Positions 10,991-29,901 of a DNA stretch of 64,000 nucleotides are shown piece by piece. Positions within the stretch are counted from its first letter, which is position 1. Each line of letters begins with the position of its first letter. A program made the position numbers and the translations under genes. The DNA lies in assembly GCA_037179515.1 (NCBI GenBank), contig JAXCGZ010003877.1, forward strand, positions 82,944-146,943. The letters run 5' to 3'. The notes under the pieces were generated by a model. That model searched no databases. It was not told the DNA's origin and worked only from the letters and a program-made list of their open reading frames with translations. Source of the stretch: Halocaridina rubra (taxonomy: Eukaryota > Arthropoda > Malacostraca > Decapoda > Atyidae).

Positions 10991-11429
10991 TAGTACAGGT
11001 ATACACTTATCTGTAAAATTTAAAAGAACTGAAAACACAAACAGTTATAAATATATCCATGCAAAGGAGTCGAAAACACAAACAGTTCTAAATATATCCA
11101 CACAGTGGATAAAATACCCTAATTTAGGGTAATCAGAATGATAACTAGTAATATCTACATTCAGTATATAATAATCATGATAATAATAGTCATAATAATA
11201 ATAATAATGAATTTCATTACGTTTAGGGTACTCAATATGGATTTAGGGAAATTTTTGTCTCTATAGATTTACCTATTTGTTTACCTATTTACAAATATAT
11301 CTTTCTATCCATCTATATATGTATCTATCTATCTATCGATCTTTCTATCTACAGTATTTATCTATATTATCCATCTATATACATATCTCTAAATATCTAT
11401 CCATATCTGATTCATTATTTTAAATCAAG

Positions 11430-11431
<2 letters not shown>
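10991..11431. repeat. AT-rich stretch with (ATCT)n-like simple sequence
   Basis: A duplicated AAACACAAACAGTT...AAATATATCCA block lies at about 11034-11104. Degenerate (ATAATA)n follows, then degenerate (ATCT)n at about 11290-11400. No gene is seen. Confidence 0.6.

Positions 11432-11499
<68 letters not shown>
11432..11499. repeat. (CT)n microsatellite
   Basis: About 68 bases of uninterrupted TC/CT dinucleotide. Confidence 0.97.
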
Positions 11500-11501
<2 letters not shown>

Positions 11502-11760
11502 GCATATACAGAGAGAAAAATCTAGGGGCGATTCCAGGGGGTTACAGCATCCCCTTTAGAGCTGGTGAAATACCCCTAGTTTTATATAGTGGAATGGTGA
11601 AGAGGGTGGAGGTGGGGGGTCTAGTGTTGCTAAAATAATGTCTTTTTTCTGAAGCACTTCACGGCTTAGAGATATTGCATAGCTTATATTTATGGGCTTA
11701 CTTGTATATCCTTAAAGAGAGAGAGACTGACGACCAAAATTGGAGTTATAAGTAGATAAT

Positions 11761-17382
<5,622 letters not shown>

Positions 17383-17424
17383 CCAAATAGCACATTACAT
17401 ATGTGAAAACATGAATCATTTTTT

Positions 17425-17498
17425 TACCCCGACCGGGACTCGAACCTAGGACTTATGATTACTAAGTCAAGGCGCTACCACTACACCACAGAAGGTTA
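17425..17498 (-). pseudogene. tRNA-derived sequence (SINE-like head), copy 1
   Basis: Minus strand has a perfect A box (TGGTGTAGTGG) and B box (GGTTCGAGTCC) at tRNA spacing, with an anticodon-like stem ACTTA/TAAGT around loop GTAATCA. The acceptor halves (CCTTCTG and TCGGGGT) do not pair, so this is not a functional tRNA. It is most likely a tRNA-derived SINE. Confidence 0.7.
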
Positions 17499-17697
17499 AA
17501 AGGAACCCAACCTTATAGCTTATATCTGCTATACATAGGAATGAACGCATTCTAACTGAATGCCACTATGTTCATATTACAGATTCCCCAACCTCACTCG
17601 TGGCTTCATTTTAGCATTTAATTCGATTCCCAATCTCATTTGGGCCATGAAATAACCAAATAGCACATTACATATGTGAAAACATGAATCATTTTTT

Positions 17698-17771
17698 TAC
17701 CCCGACCGGGACTCGAACCTAGGACTTATGATTACTAAGTCAAGGCGCTACCACTACACCACAGAAGGTTA
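17698..17771 (-). pseudogene. tRNA-derived sequence, copy 2
   Basis: Identical to copy 1, at the same offset in the second 273-bp unit. Confidence 0.7.
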
Positions 17772-17926
17772 AAAGGAACCCAACCTTATAGCTTATATCT
17801 GCTATACATAGGAATGAACGCATTCTAACTGAATGCCACTATGTTCATATTACAGATTCCCCAACCTCACTCGTGGCTTCATTTTAGCATTTAATTCGAT
17901 TCCCAATCTCATTTGGGCCATGAAAT

Positions 17927-18532
<606 letters not shown>

Positions 18533-19454
18533 TGTAACCCCTCGCTATATCGTGGTTCACCTATCGCGAATTTGTTGCATCGCGGTTTTTTTTGCGAGTT
18601 TTTTTTTTCTGGGCATATGCAAAAATATTTTAAAAAATAATTTTCAGTATTTTCATTATTTTATTGAAACAAATGGAGAAAACTGACCAGAAGCATCGAC
18701 CCTACATAAAAGTGGGAAAAGATGTAGACGAAGAAGAAGAATTGAAAAAAAAAAATTCATTATTTTATTGATAAAAAATGTATCTCCCAGCCTGAGAATA
18801 ATAAAACAGTAAGAAAGAGTAAAAAAACATAAATTCGAACATATAACTCTGCATCATAGAAAGTACGATACCGGTATCAGTGTTTCGGAAAACGCAAAGG
18901 GACGCACCTACGTGAGCTAGCATATATTAAAATTTCCAGTATTTTCATTATTTTATTGATAAAAAAACGTTTTTCTTAGCCTAAGAATAATAAAACAGTA
19001 AAAAAATAGTAAAAAACATAAGTACTCACAGTATTGCACCATGTAAAATATGATACCGGTATCAGCGTTTCGGAAAACGAAAAGGGTCGCACCTACGTGA
19101 GCTAGTACATATTGAAATTTTCATTATTTTATTGATGAGAAAAGTATTTCCTAGCCTAAGAGTAATAAAACAGTAAAAAAATAGTAAAAAACATAAATTT
19201 AAACATATACACTCGCAGTATTGCACCATGTGAAATACTGTACAATAGCGTACACTGTATTGGCGTCTTCGAAAACGCAAAGGCTCGCACCTATGTGAGA
19301 TAGTTCATGGAATTCTATTGGCTGAAAGGGTGAGAGACGACGAATCACAGAATTGTTTTTCTGTATGTTCTGTATCATGGGGTCTGATTGGCTTTTGATT
19401 GAAGCTTGGTTCTCCCACCATCTTCCATCGTCTCTCCTAACTCGTTCAATCTAA

Positions 19455-21121
19455 GGAGTTTCAGTCAGTATTTACAGTAGAAAATACCCCACCCCCTCAG
19501 ATTGCAGGGATAGAAGCTCAAGGGCCGGTATTAGAGAACATCAACCTTACAGCCACAGAGGTATGCAAAGCGCTGATGGATTTAGATGTTCATAAAGCTA
19601 CAGGTCCTGATGACATATCCCCTCATGTGCTTAAAAAATGCGCAAACACAATATCAGTGGCAAGTATCATATTTAAGGAGTCACTGGAGTCGGGGGAGAT
19701 TCCAAGATGCTGGAAACAAGCAAATGTGATACCTATCTTCAAAAAGGGAAGGAGAGATACGGCTCTGAACTATAGATCAGTTTCCTTGACCAGCACAGTT
19801 TGCAACGTTATGGAAAAACTACTAAGGAAACATATCTCTCTTCACTTGGAATCCTTCAACTTTTTGTCAGTGAGGCAACATGGCTTCAGAGAAGGTAGAT
19901 CAACAGTAACAAACTTACTAGAATTTTATGATGAGGTAAGCCAAATCTTACAGGAAAGAGAGGGCTGGGCAGATTGCATATTCCTAGACTTCCAGAAAGC
20001 GTTTGACACTGTTCCACATGGGAGACTTATTAGGAAGCTGCAATCAATGGCTAGAATAGGTGGAAATGTTTTGGAATGGATAAAAACTTACTTTGAAGGA
20101 AGGGAACAGAGGGTTAGAGTAAGACACTCAGTGTCTGAATGGAGAAGAGTTAGTAGTGGAGTTCCACAGGGTTCAGTTTTAGGGCCACTTTTGTTCCTTG
20201 TATATGTAAATGACCTAGCAGAGTCTGTAAATTCATTCATGAATATGTTTGCAGATGATGCAAAGATTGTGAAGAAAGTAAAAAACGAGACCAATGGTAG
20301 AGAACTTCAGGAGGATCTAAATAATCTGCATGAGTGGTCAGAAAAGTGGCTAATGAAATTCAATACTTCAAAATGTAAGGTAATGAGAATGGGTACAAGT
20401 GCAAGAAGGCCCAAGCTTGACTACTCGGTGGCTGGAGTACAACTTCAAGAGACAGAAAATGAGAGAGATCTAGGAGTAAACATACTGGCAGATTTGTCTC
20501 CAGAAATACATATAAATGGCATAGTAAGGGCAGCATATGCATTCTTATCAAATGTAAGGGTAGCCTTCAGGCACATGGACAAGGAAATGTTCAGAAATAT
20601 TTATGTAACCTATGTGTGGCCAAAACTGGAATATGCAGCCCCCTTTTGGAATCCGCACTTGAAAAAGCACATAGCTAAGCTTGAAAAAGTTCAAAGACAT
20701 GCCACGAAACTGGTGCCAGAAATACGCAATCTCAGATATGATGAGAGGCTGAGGGAATTAGACTTACCATCACTCGAAGCTAGAAGAGTGAGGGGGGATA
20801 TGGTGACAGTCTTTAAATTCCTTCATGGTTATGATAGAGTGGATAGGGATCGATATTTTGATATGGCTGGCTCTAGAACTAGAGGTCATAGTTTGAAGCT
20901 TGGTAAGAAAACTTCTTTGCAGGATGTAAGGAAATACTTTTTCAGTGTAAGAGTAGTTGATAATTGGAATTGGCTAAGCGAGGAGGTAGTTAATGCTATT
21001 TCAATCCATAGTTTTAAGGACAGGTATGATAAGTATCACTAAGTCTAAAATGGAACCGATCAGGAGACGGGATGATACGAGCTTTGGGCTCTTTCCTGTA
21101 AACACAATTAGGTAATCACAT
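19455..21121 (+). mobile_element. 5'-truncated LINE (CR1/Jockey-type), copy A
   Basis: Matches copy B (36378-39090) from base ~37415 of the latter to its end with only scattered differences. It ends in the same 3' tail motif (AATTAGGTAATCAC). It has lost the endonuclease and N-terminal RT region by 5' truncation, the usual outcome of target-primed insertion. The insertion splits the Tigger-like sequence near TGTGCGCCGTTCATG. Confidence 0.88.
19576..21042 (+). CDS. LINE reverse transcriptase (partial, copy A)
   Basis: The 488-codon frame covers the RT domain from KATGPDDISPHVLKK through WKQANVIPIFKKGRRD, FLDFQKAFDTVPHGRL, GVPQGSVLGPLLFLVYVNDL and the active site FADDAKIVKK. It ends in the C-terminal region (RYFDMAGSRTRGHSLKLG). 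The active site is intact. It lacks the endonuclease and differs from copy B by a one-codon deletion (ISVASII versus ISVALSII) and a few substitutions. The first Met is arbitrary because the frame is 5' truncated. Confidence 0.88.
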   Translation: MDLDVHKATGPDDISPHVLKKCANTISVASIIFKESLESGEIPRCWKQANVIPIFKKGRRDTALNYRSVSLTSTVCNVMEKLLRKHISLHLESFNFLSVRQHGFREGRSTVTNLLEFYDEVSQILQEREGWADCIFLDFQKAFDTVPHGRLIRKLQSMARIGGNVLEWIKTYFEGREQRVRVRHSVSEWRRVSSGVPQGSVLGPLLFLVYVNDLAESVNSFMNMFADDAKIVKKVKNETNGRELQEDLNNLHEWSEKWLMKFNTSKCKVMRMGTSARRPKLDYSVAGVQLQETENERDLGVNILADLSPEIHINGIVRAAYAFLSNVRVAFRHMDKEMFRNIYVTYVWPKLEYAAPFWNPHLKKHIAKLEKVQRHATKLVPEIRNLRYDERLRELDLPSLEARRVRGDMVTVFKFLHGYDRVDRDRYFDMAGSRTRGHSLKLGKKTSLQDVRKYFFSVRVVDNWNWLSEEVVNAISIHSFKDRYDKYH

Positions 21122-21139
21122 GTGCGCCGTTCATGTTGT

Positions 21140-21606
21140 GCTTATTAATACGTTATGCTTCAGGGGTTTTATCGATAACAGTCTCCTATGCCTCAACAGA
21201 CTCCTCTTTAATTTCAAGCGGCTCCTGCAGATCTACTTTAACGCTTGATTTACAAGAGATTTGCTCTACTTGGGGAGCATCAGTATCATTTCCTTTGCCT
21301 GAACAGACTCGTCTTTAATTTCAAGCGGCTCCTGCAGATCTTCTTCAATGTCTAATTTACAAGAGATTTCCTCTACTGTTGGAGTATCAGTATCATTTCC
21401 TTTGCCTCAACAAACTCCTCTTTAATTTCAAGCCGCTTCTGCAGATCTTCTTTAACGTCTGATTTACAAGAGATTTCCTCTACTGGGGGAGCATTAGTAT
21501 AATTTTCACAGTTTTCAATGCCATCCACTTCCATCATAAAAGGAGAAGGAACACAATTGGTTTCTGAAGACTGACCTGAATTGAGACCAGTTTGTGCAAA
21601 GTCCAA
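21140..21606 (-). pseudogene. Acidic/charged tandem-repeat coding remnant
   Basis: From an ATG at 21606 the frame reads MDFAQTGLNSGQSSETNCVP, then PPVEEISCKSDVKEDLQKRL and EIKEEFVEAKE. The DNA behind this last segment is repeated about three times (period ~118 bases: 21178, 21300, 21412 regions). Frame shifts between copies truncate it. Similar charged linkers precede zinc-finger arrays in crustacean proteins (from memory, weak). No zinc finger is present. Function is unknown. Confidence 0.4.
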
Positions 21607-21641
21607 AGTATATTTTAACTATCACTGATAGGAGTATAACA

Positions 21642-21830
21642 TGGCCAAAGAACTCCAACAACTGTCGCAGGAGCATGACGATAATATGGTTCGTTCGGTG
21701 CACTTCTGCAATATTATCAACAATGCCATGACTCCTTACAAAACCATCTTTGCACAAAAGAAGAAACAGCGATAGCAACTCCCCATTACCATGTTCTTCT
21801 CTCCCAAAAAGCAGCCGTAAAGCTGTCATT
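21642..21830 (+). pseudogene. Tigger transposase C-terminal remnant
   Basis: Plus frame reads MAKELQQLSQEHDDNMVRSV, then MTPYKTIFAQKKKQ-stop-QLPITMFFSPKKQP. The final 'xLxITxFFxP' is the typical PCNA-motif-like tail of Tigger transposases. One internal stop is present. Confidence 0.65.
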
Positions 21831-22060
21831 GGCTGTGGAGTATGTACACGTCATCATCATGTCATTCAACGTAAGCTTACCTATCACGTTCATATAAATT
21901 TACACTTGCACGCTGTTATTGATATAGTAAAGGGTGGTTTGTCAACCATGAAGGGAGGGTTTATACAGTAAAGGTAAAAATAAATGTAGGATACCTATGT
22001 ATGGTGCTCCTACTTCGCAGATTTTCACCTATTGCGGCCGGTCCCGGAAACGAGGGAGCA

Positions 22061-22230
<170 letters not shown>

Positions 22231-22339
22231 GCTGTGTTGCCTCACTTATCGTGGTAGTTCGGTTCCGGGACCCGGCGCGAACCAGGAAATCCGCGAAGTA
22301 GGATCCGCCTATATGTAAATAGATATTTTAATATATTTT

Positions 22340-22890
22340 TAAGTTTACACTGTATAAACCCTACTTGCACTGTTAAAAAAACACCCTTTACATTATAAAT
22401 AACAGCAAGCAACGTAAATTTTTATGAAAGTGAAAGAGAAAATTACGGTGAATGAGGTGATAATGACGTGACATACATACTCATTTACAATTATTTTTTC
22501 GTTTACGTACTGTATAAACCCTCCCTGCACTGTTAAAAAAACACCCTTTACATTATAAATAACAGCAAGCAACGTAAATTTTTATGAAAGTGATAGATAA
22601 AATTACGGTGAATGAGGTGATAATGACGTGACATACTCATTTACAATTATTTTTTCGTTTACGTACTGTATAAACCCTCCCTGCACTGTTAAAAAAAAAA
22701 CACCCTTTACATTATAAATAACAGCAAGCAACGTAAATTTTTATGAAAGTGATAGATAAAATTACGATGAATGAGGTGATGATGACGTGACTCACATACT
22801 CATTTACAATTATTTTTTCGTTTACGAACTGTATAAACCCTCCCTGCACTGTTAAAAAAACACCCTTTACATTATAAAGAACAGCACGCA
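22340..22890 (-). repeat. Satellite arm, about 4 units of 150-170 bp
   Basis: Units contain CCCTCCCTGCACTGTTAAAA, CACCCTTTACATTATAAATA and GAATGAGGTGATAATGACGT. Anchors CACCCTTTAC occur at about 22382, 22552, 22701 and 22861. Confidence 0.9.
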
Positions 22891-23109
22891 ACGTAAATTT
22901 CAATAAAAAAATGAAAATACTGAAAAAAAAAAAATTCAATATTTTAATATTTTTGCGTATACAGTGTTACCTCGGTTATTCGCGCTTCTTGGTTCGCGTT
23001 CTCACTCTATCGCATTTTTTTTTTTATAAATTATTATTTTATTTTATGGGTATACGCAAAAATATTAAAATATTGAAAATTTATTTTTTCAGTATTTTCA
23101 TTTTTTATT

Positions 23110-24300
23110 GAAATTTACGTTGCATGCTGTTATTTATAATGTAAAGGGTGTTTTTTTAACAGTGAAGGGAGGGTTTATACAGTTCGTAAACGAAAAAATA
23201 ATTGTAAATGAGTATGTGTGTCATGTCATCATCACCTCATTCATCGTAATTTTATCTATCACTTTCATAAAAATTTACGTTGCTTGCTGTTATTTATAAT
23301 GTAAAGGGTGTTTTTTAACAGTGCAGGGAGGGTTTATACAGTACGTAAATGAAAAAATAACTGTAAATGAGTATGTATATCACGTCATTATCACCTCATT
23401 CACCGTAATTTTATCTATCACTTTCATAAAAATTTACGTTGCTTGCTGTTATTTATAATGTAAAGGGTGTTTTTTAACAGTGCAAGGAGGGTTTATACAG
23501 TACGTAAACGAAAAAATAATTGTAAATGAGTATGTATGTCGCGTCATTATTACCTCATTCACCGTAATTTTATATATCACTTTCATAAAAATTACGTTGC
23601 TTGCTGTTATTTATAATGTAAAGGGTGTTTTTTTAACAGTGCAGGGAGGGTTTATACAGTACGTAAACGAAAAAATAATTGTAAATGAGTATGTATATCA
23701 CGTCATTATCACCTTATTCACCGTAATTTTATCTACCACTTTCATAAAAATTTAAGTTGCTTGCTGTTACTTATAATGTAAAGGGTGTTTTTTTAACAGT
23801 GCAGGGAGGGTTTATACAGTACGTAAACGAAAAAATAATTGTAAATGAGTATGCATATCACGTCATTATCACCTCATTCACCGTAATTTTATCTATCACT
23901 TTCATAAAAATTTAAGTTGCTTGCTGTTATTTATAATGTAAAGGGTGTTTTTTAACAGTGCAGGGAGGGTTTATACTGTACGTAAACGAAAAAATAATTG
24001 TAAATGTGTATGTATGTCACGTCATCATCACATTCACGGTAAGTTTTCCTATCACTTTCATAAAAATTTACGTTGCTTGCTGTTATCTATAATGTTAAGG
24101 GTGTTTTTTATAACAGTGCAGGGAGGGGTTATACAGTACGTAAACGAAAAAATAATTGTAAATGAGTATGTATGTCACGTCATTATCACCTTATTCACCG
24201 TAATTTTATCTATCACTTTCATTAAAATTTACGTTGCTTGCTGTTATTTATAATGTAAAGGATGTTTTTTTAACAGTGCAGGGAGGGTTTATACAGTGTA
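23110..24300 (+). repeat. Satellite arm, about 8 units of ~159 bp
   Basis: The anchor GTAAAGGGTG (or a near match) occurs at 23141, 23301, 23460, 23618, 23778, 23938, 24094 and 24254, giving periods of 156-160 bases. Units are the reverse complement of those at 22340-22890. Confidence 0.95.
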
Positions 24301-24418
24301 AACGTAAAAATATATTAAAATACCTATGTACATATGGGCGGATCCTACTTCGCGGATTTCCTGGTTCGCGGTGGGTCCCGGAACCGAACTACCGCAATAA
24401 GTGAGGCAACACTGTACC

Positions 24419-24616
<198 letters not shown>

Positions 24617-24879
24617 GTTCTTGTAATAACGCAAAAATAGTTCTCAGAAGTGATGGGTAAATCGAAAATCGCATAGAAAAAAAGAGTCATTCACCATAGG
24701 AAACAGTGATAAAGGGCATAGATGTGTTCCACACCCTTACATAGACACAATATGCCAAAGATGTAAGATAAGTAAAAACATATTTTATAAGTACATAACA
24801 AAGCAGGAAGCCCTGTATCTATTTTTAAGAGTATACAATAAATATTCAGATTTACTGTACAGCAAGAAATTAACATACT

Positions 24880-26480
24880 GTACTGTACTTTATTATGCGG
24901 TGGGCAACAGGCATACGTGCCTGGTGGCAGTGAGCATGTAACTTAAGCGGTAGAAGAGGAGGACGATGCAGGAAAACGAACCTCTATCTGCAAATGTAAA
25001 CAAAGATAAAATAAAAATTATAAATAACCAAAGAAAGACTAAAGAACAAAACAGAAAATCATTATGCAATGCCTAGATGTAAAATATATTCTACTCAGTC
25101 TATAGGTGCACAACAGGTAAGGGCCGAGCGTGGTGGCGGTGAGCACGTGACGTCAGCAGTAGTGGAAGAGGAAGGGGAAGCGTTAGAATGAACCCCATCT
25201 GCAAACGTAATCAAAGATAAAATAAACACAACAAAAGCAAGATTAAAAAACTAAAAAAAAAATTATCATTATGCAAAGCCTGAATTACTGTAAAAAAAAA
25301 AAAAAAGATAATGCATTATACTCACTCTATTATACGATGAGCAACAGGTATGGGACAATTGTAGTGGCGTTGAGCACGTGACATCAGCGGTACAAGAAGA
25401 GGAGAAGGAACCCCTATCTGCCAAACGTAAGAAACAATTAACAAAAGCAAGACTAGAAAACTAAAATTTTTCATTATGCAACGCCTGAATTACTGTAACA
25501 AAATAATATATAAAACACATTCTACTCACTTTATATAAAAAGATAACACACATTCTACTCACTTTATATAAAAAGATAATACACATTCTACTCACTCTAT
25601 TATACGGTAACCAACAGGTATGGGATGTGCATGGTGGCGGTGCGTACTTGACACAAGCGGTATTAGAAGAGGAGAACGAACCTCTGTCTGCCAAACATAA
25701 GAAACAGTTAACAAAAGTAAGACTAGAAAACTAATTTTTTTCATTATGCAATGCCTGAATTAAAAAAAAAAAAAAATTAAACACATTCTACTCGCCCTAT
25801 ATACGGTGACCAACAGGTATGGGATGAGCGTGGTGGCAGTGAGCACTTGACATAAGCGGTATTAGAAGAGGAGAACAAACCTCTATCTGCAAACATAAAA
25901 AAACATTTAACTAATGCAAGACCAGAAAACTAAATTTTTTTCATTATGCAACGCCTGAATTACTATAACAAGAATAAATATAAAACACATTCTACTCACT
26001 CTATATACGGTGAGCAACAGCTATGGGCCGAGCGTGGTGGCAGCGAGCACGTGACATAAGCAGTAGGAGGCGAGGAGAGGGAAGCGTTAGAACGAAACCC
26101 CAGCTGAAAAAATAAATACAGTAACAAAAAAATTAATAAAAGCAAAACTAGAAATTTTTTTATTATGCAATACACAGTAATGATGTACAATAAAAAATAT
26201 TACACACATTCTACTCACTTTATATACTGTGAGCAACAGTCGTCGAGCGTGTTTGAGGGGACCAGGTGATATAGGCAATAGGAGGAAGTGGAAGAGCCAA
26301 CCCCTAGCTGCAAAAATAAATAAAGCTATCATTAAAAAAATGAAAAAACAACAGTAGAAAACTCTTTTATAATTATGCACCGACTGAATATAACATTGTA
26401 GTATGATATTAAAAACAAAAACAAAAAAGACGTAAGATTACAGAGGTGTACTCACTCTATGTACGATGGGCAACAGTCAT
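24880..26480 (-). repeat. Degenerate tandem repeats, about 8 units of 200-270 bp
   Basis: Motifs GGCAACAG/CAACAGGTATGGG recur near 24898, 25106, 25337, 25607, 25806, 26010, 26230 and 26466. Each is accompanied by ACACATTCTACTCACT-like sequence, GAGAACGAACCTCTATCTGC and GAATTACTGTA. A short 32-base sub-repeat (TAAAAAGATAACACACATTC...) is triplicated at about 25500-25600. The same unit occurs at 10.5-10.9 kb. Confidence 0.8.
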
Positions 26481-27810
26481 ACTGGGACAAGCTGGGTGGC
26501 CTTGACAAGGTGAGTTAAATGGTAGGAGAGGGAGGTGAAGAGGAGGAGGACTAATAGGGAGAGCTATCCCCTGGTTGAGGTTGGGGTTCATACTGCTTAG
26601 ATGTGCTGGGTTGAGGGTCATCAATATCACTTTTTTTTTCACTGAAAAGTAAGAATCAAGAGTTGCCAGCCTTGCAATCATCCTCTTTTCTTTTATTATT
26701 TCCTTATTGCAGGAAATATTATGCAAAATTTTTCTGGATGTAATGTCTGCACACACTATATTGGGAACTTCCTTATCCAATATTTCCAAGGCACTCTCGA
26801 TCAGGTGAAAAAATTTAGTTAATCCACTCGCAATGGATTAACTGTGGCTTTCAGAATGTGCTCCTGCCTCGATTTCCTCCCTCTCCTGATGTTGTCGTTC
26901 AAATTCTATGTCCTCCAAGTCCTCAGCAGTCAATTCCTCCGTGTGGGAAGCAAGAAGGGCATCCACATTCTCCTCATTAACATCGGTGAATCCCACACGA
27001 TGTGCGAAGTGAACACACTTAAGTCTCGTCTTTGACAGCCGATCATTTAGATCAAAACCTGAGAAAAAGTTCACTAATTGCGGGCCAACATTCTTCCAGG
27101 CTCTATTAAGACATGACTGAGTTACTTCAGCCCAAGAATCCTTCACAAACCATATGGCGTGCTTGATATTAAATGCTCTAGTATTCTTTAACCTCGGTCT
27201 TCTTTACATCTAGGTCCGAGATATCGCCGGCCTCAGCTGCTCTCTCAAGGTCACCCATGCTGACGTCAGTTTTACTGCTGAGATCTTTAAAAGAATGCTT
27301 GAGGTAGTGCGATTTCAGCATATGCAATACCCCCTGGTACATTGGTTGAAGGAGGGAAGTTTTATTTGGCGGTATAAATACAACTTTGATGTTCTGATGG
27401 ATATCGGCGATTGACACAGGACGGGCTGGAGCATTATCTAAGAGCAGAAGAATTTAGAAGGGTAAATCATGACTATTGCAATAGATTTTTAACTCTTTGG
27501 AAAGACGTGTCATGAAGTAATCCTTAAAAATACTCCCAGTCATCCATCCTTTTGGATATGAATACCAGTACACTGGAAGTAACTCTTTATAGTATCCCTT
27601 GAGTGCTCGAGGATTTTTCGAATGGTAAATCATTACCGGCTTCAGCTTCATGTTGCCCTCAGCGTTAGCACCAATCAGTAGGGTAAAATGATCTTTTGCT
27701 GCCTTATATCCAAAAGCTCGATTTTCCTCTATGGAAATATACGTCCTTTCTGGGATTCGCTTCCAGAATAAAGCAGTTTAGTCCATATTGAAAATCTGCC
27801 TGGACGTATA
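26457..27810 (-). pseudogene. Tigger (pogo/Tc1 superfamily) DDE transposase, broken
   Basis: Fragments read in order on the minus strand: RQIFNMD-stop-TALFWKRIPE near 27800 (first catalytic Asp region, stop just after it), KPVMIYHSKNPRALKGYYKE (27651-27454), LLLLDNAPARPVSIADIHQN (27440-27400, second Asp), VVFIPPNKTSLLQPMYQGVL, DSWAEVTQSCLNRAWKNVGP (27146-26838), and the tail near 26640 (LATLDSYFSVKKK). Several frameshifts separate them, so no active enzyme is encoded. The DNA-binding N-terminus is missing because of the LTR insertion. Confidence 0.88.
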
Positions 27811-27818
27811 TCCCCCTT

Positions 27819-29901
27819 TGTTGGGGGAATGGTAGAGTGTTGTTAAGAATATGTTTTACTAAGGGGACTCAAAGTACTGAGCTCGGTTAAGAGCTCACAA
27901 ACAGACAGGTCAGATATTTGTACTTAAACACCCTACCCGTTATACCACTACTCGGTTAAATGAAACTCAGAATTCAACTTTCTTTTAATTTTGGAAATGC
28001 AATAACATTAAAAGAATTGAATTAAATTTCTCAAATTAAATTTTATGAAATGCTGCCTCGAATCCCGGAGGTGGTGAGCACGATTTTGTTTCCTGGCACC
28101 ACGGACGTATGCCAAGACTTTGGCCTCAACTCGACGATTACCTCTGTCACACAGGCAGAGTAGAAGAGAGGACACTGCAATAGCAGAAACAGAAACGACA
28201 CACTGTTAATAATGGGAAACTGAAAGCATGAATACACATATAATGAGTTTCCAATATTATTCTACTAGATAAAAATATACTGATTAGTCACAGCTAACCA
28301 GAAATATTTATGCTACCATAATAGCATACAAAACCATTAATTCTTTGTTGGTATTAAAGGAAAACAATTTATTCACAATAAATGAAGCATAAGCAAGACA
28401 AATACAGTACTGTATGTATTCTTTAAATTGTGGGCAACCACAAAAGTTGCAATGCTTATTACTGATTTGCAATTAATATGGTAAACCACTCTATTTATGA
28501 TAAAGGAAGAATCTACGAGATAACTACAGCATTCATTCACTTTTGGTTATCAAGAACTGTTTGCAATGAAAAGAGGGTGCAAAACCACCTTTTGAAGTAT
28601 TTTCAACTTATAACTCAAAACACTTTATCCCCAACATATGAAGACTTAGCAAGATAAATACAGTATGCGTTCATTAGATTGTGGTTAACAGGAAATATTT
28701 GCAAAGCCAACAGGGTAAAATTACCTTTTATTTATTTGCAGTTTAACACGTTAGTTAAATGATTAATTATTTGCAATTTATATAGCAAATAGCTTTATTC
28801 AGGAGTTTTTGACGTAAAACACTTTATTTACGATGATAGAAAGGGGTGAAATGAAATTAGAATTTATTAGAAGGGATAGATTTTTACGGGCTCAAAACCA
28901 GTCTTCAGAGGATGAGATTTTTGTTTATCGCATTCAATGAAAAGAAACTTCTTAGCAATGTATATCAGCTGTAAATTCCAGGTTAAGGAATTAACTTTGG
29001 CAAGTGAGGTTCCAGTTAGGTAATCTACAAATTTCGTTTGTATGGGAACGGAATCTGAGAAAAAATTTGTAGGATTTAGCCAGTAACGAATGTAACTAAT
29101 TCTCGAAAAACCAATTTGCTTGACCCACGAGCTTTACCATACACTATCCCTTACTTTGTTTGTGCCAGTTGAATTCCTGCGAAGATGCCATGTAAATAAG
29201 GTTTGAAATAAACTTGACTGCTGAGGCGAGATGCTGCCTCTGGGATGTTTGGCCGCCAAATTAGGACGCTTCAATTTCCCTCCTGGTGACGTTCTGTAAA
29301 ATATATTTCTAGAGCAGTAACTGGCTCTTATATCATATAAGGACTACTTTAGTGGTGGTCCCTGGCAGGCAATTATAGCAGAGATGCAAGGGAGAGACAG
29401 TATTTTAGGTGAAACAAGTGGAAGCAAATAAAATAAAACGAGAATAATAATGGAAAGTTAGGTTACTGGTAAACAATCTCTAGGACGTTCTTTGTGTTGT
29501 AGGAGACGGAATTTAAGTACTCAAATAATAAAGAAGCTACTGAAATATATCTAGACAGGCTAATGACATAACAGCAAGGTCAAATTTATAACAAAATTAT
29601 CAGCAAGAGCTATTTTATCATAAGAAAATTGTAAACAAAACGTATCTGATAGGTTCACTGAAAAGGTGGAAATGTAGGAGCAGCCTTTATATCGGGACTC
29701 TGCTTCTACACGTACAGGAATAGTAAATAAGGTATATTTGAAATTAGCTATAAGCTAAGATATAAATTGCAAATAATCATAATCTGCAAAAGTCAAGAAG
29801 TTGGAATTATTTTTTTAATTAGAAAAATGACAGTTAAGTTACTAAATTAACTAATAAGGCATCTAACAGCCTCTGGTAACTTTAAGTAAAACACTGTCAC
29901 A
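27819..29901 (-). mobile_element. LTR 1 of the Gmr1-type array (3' LTR of element 1)
   Basis: Starts TGTTGGGGGAATGG and ends ACTGTCACA, 2083 bases. It aligns with LTR 2 and LTR 3 throughout. On the right it abuts AAGGCCCTTTCTAGAG, which on the minus strand is a purine-rich CTCTAGAAAGGGCC tract directly before the LTR, as expected for a polypurine tract. Left flank 5 bases are CCCTT. Confidence 0.92.

Noticed and set aside
22340..24300. CRISPR-like or other spaced-repeat system
   Set aside because: The units are contiguous ~159-bp satellite without unique spacers, in a eukaryotic transposon.
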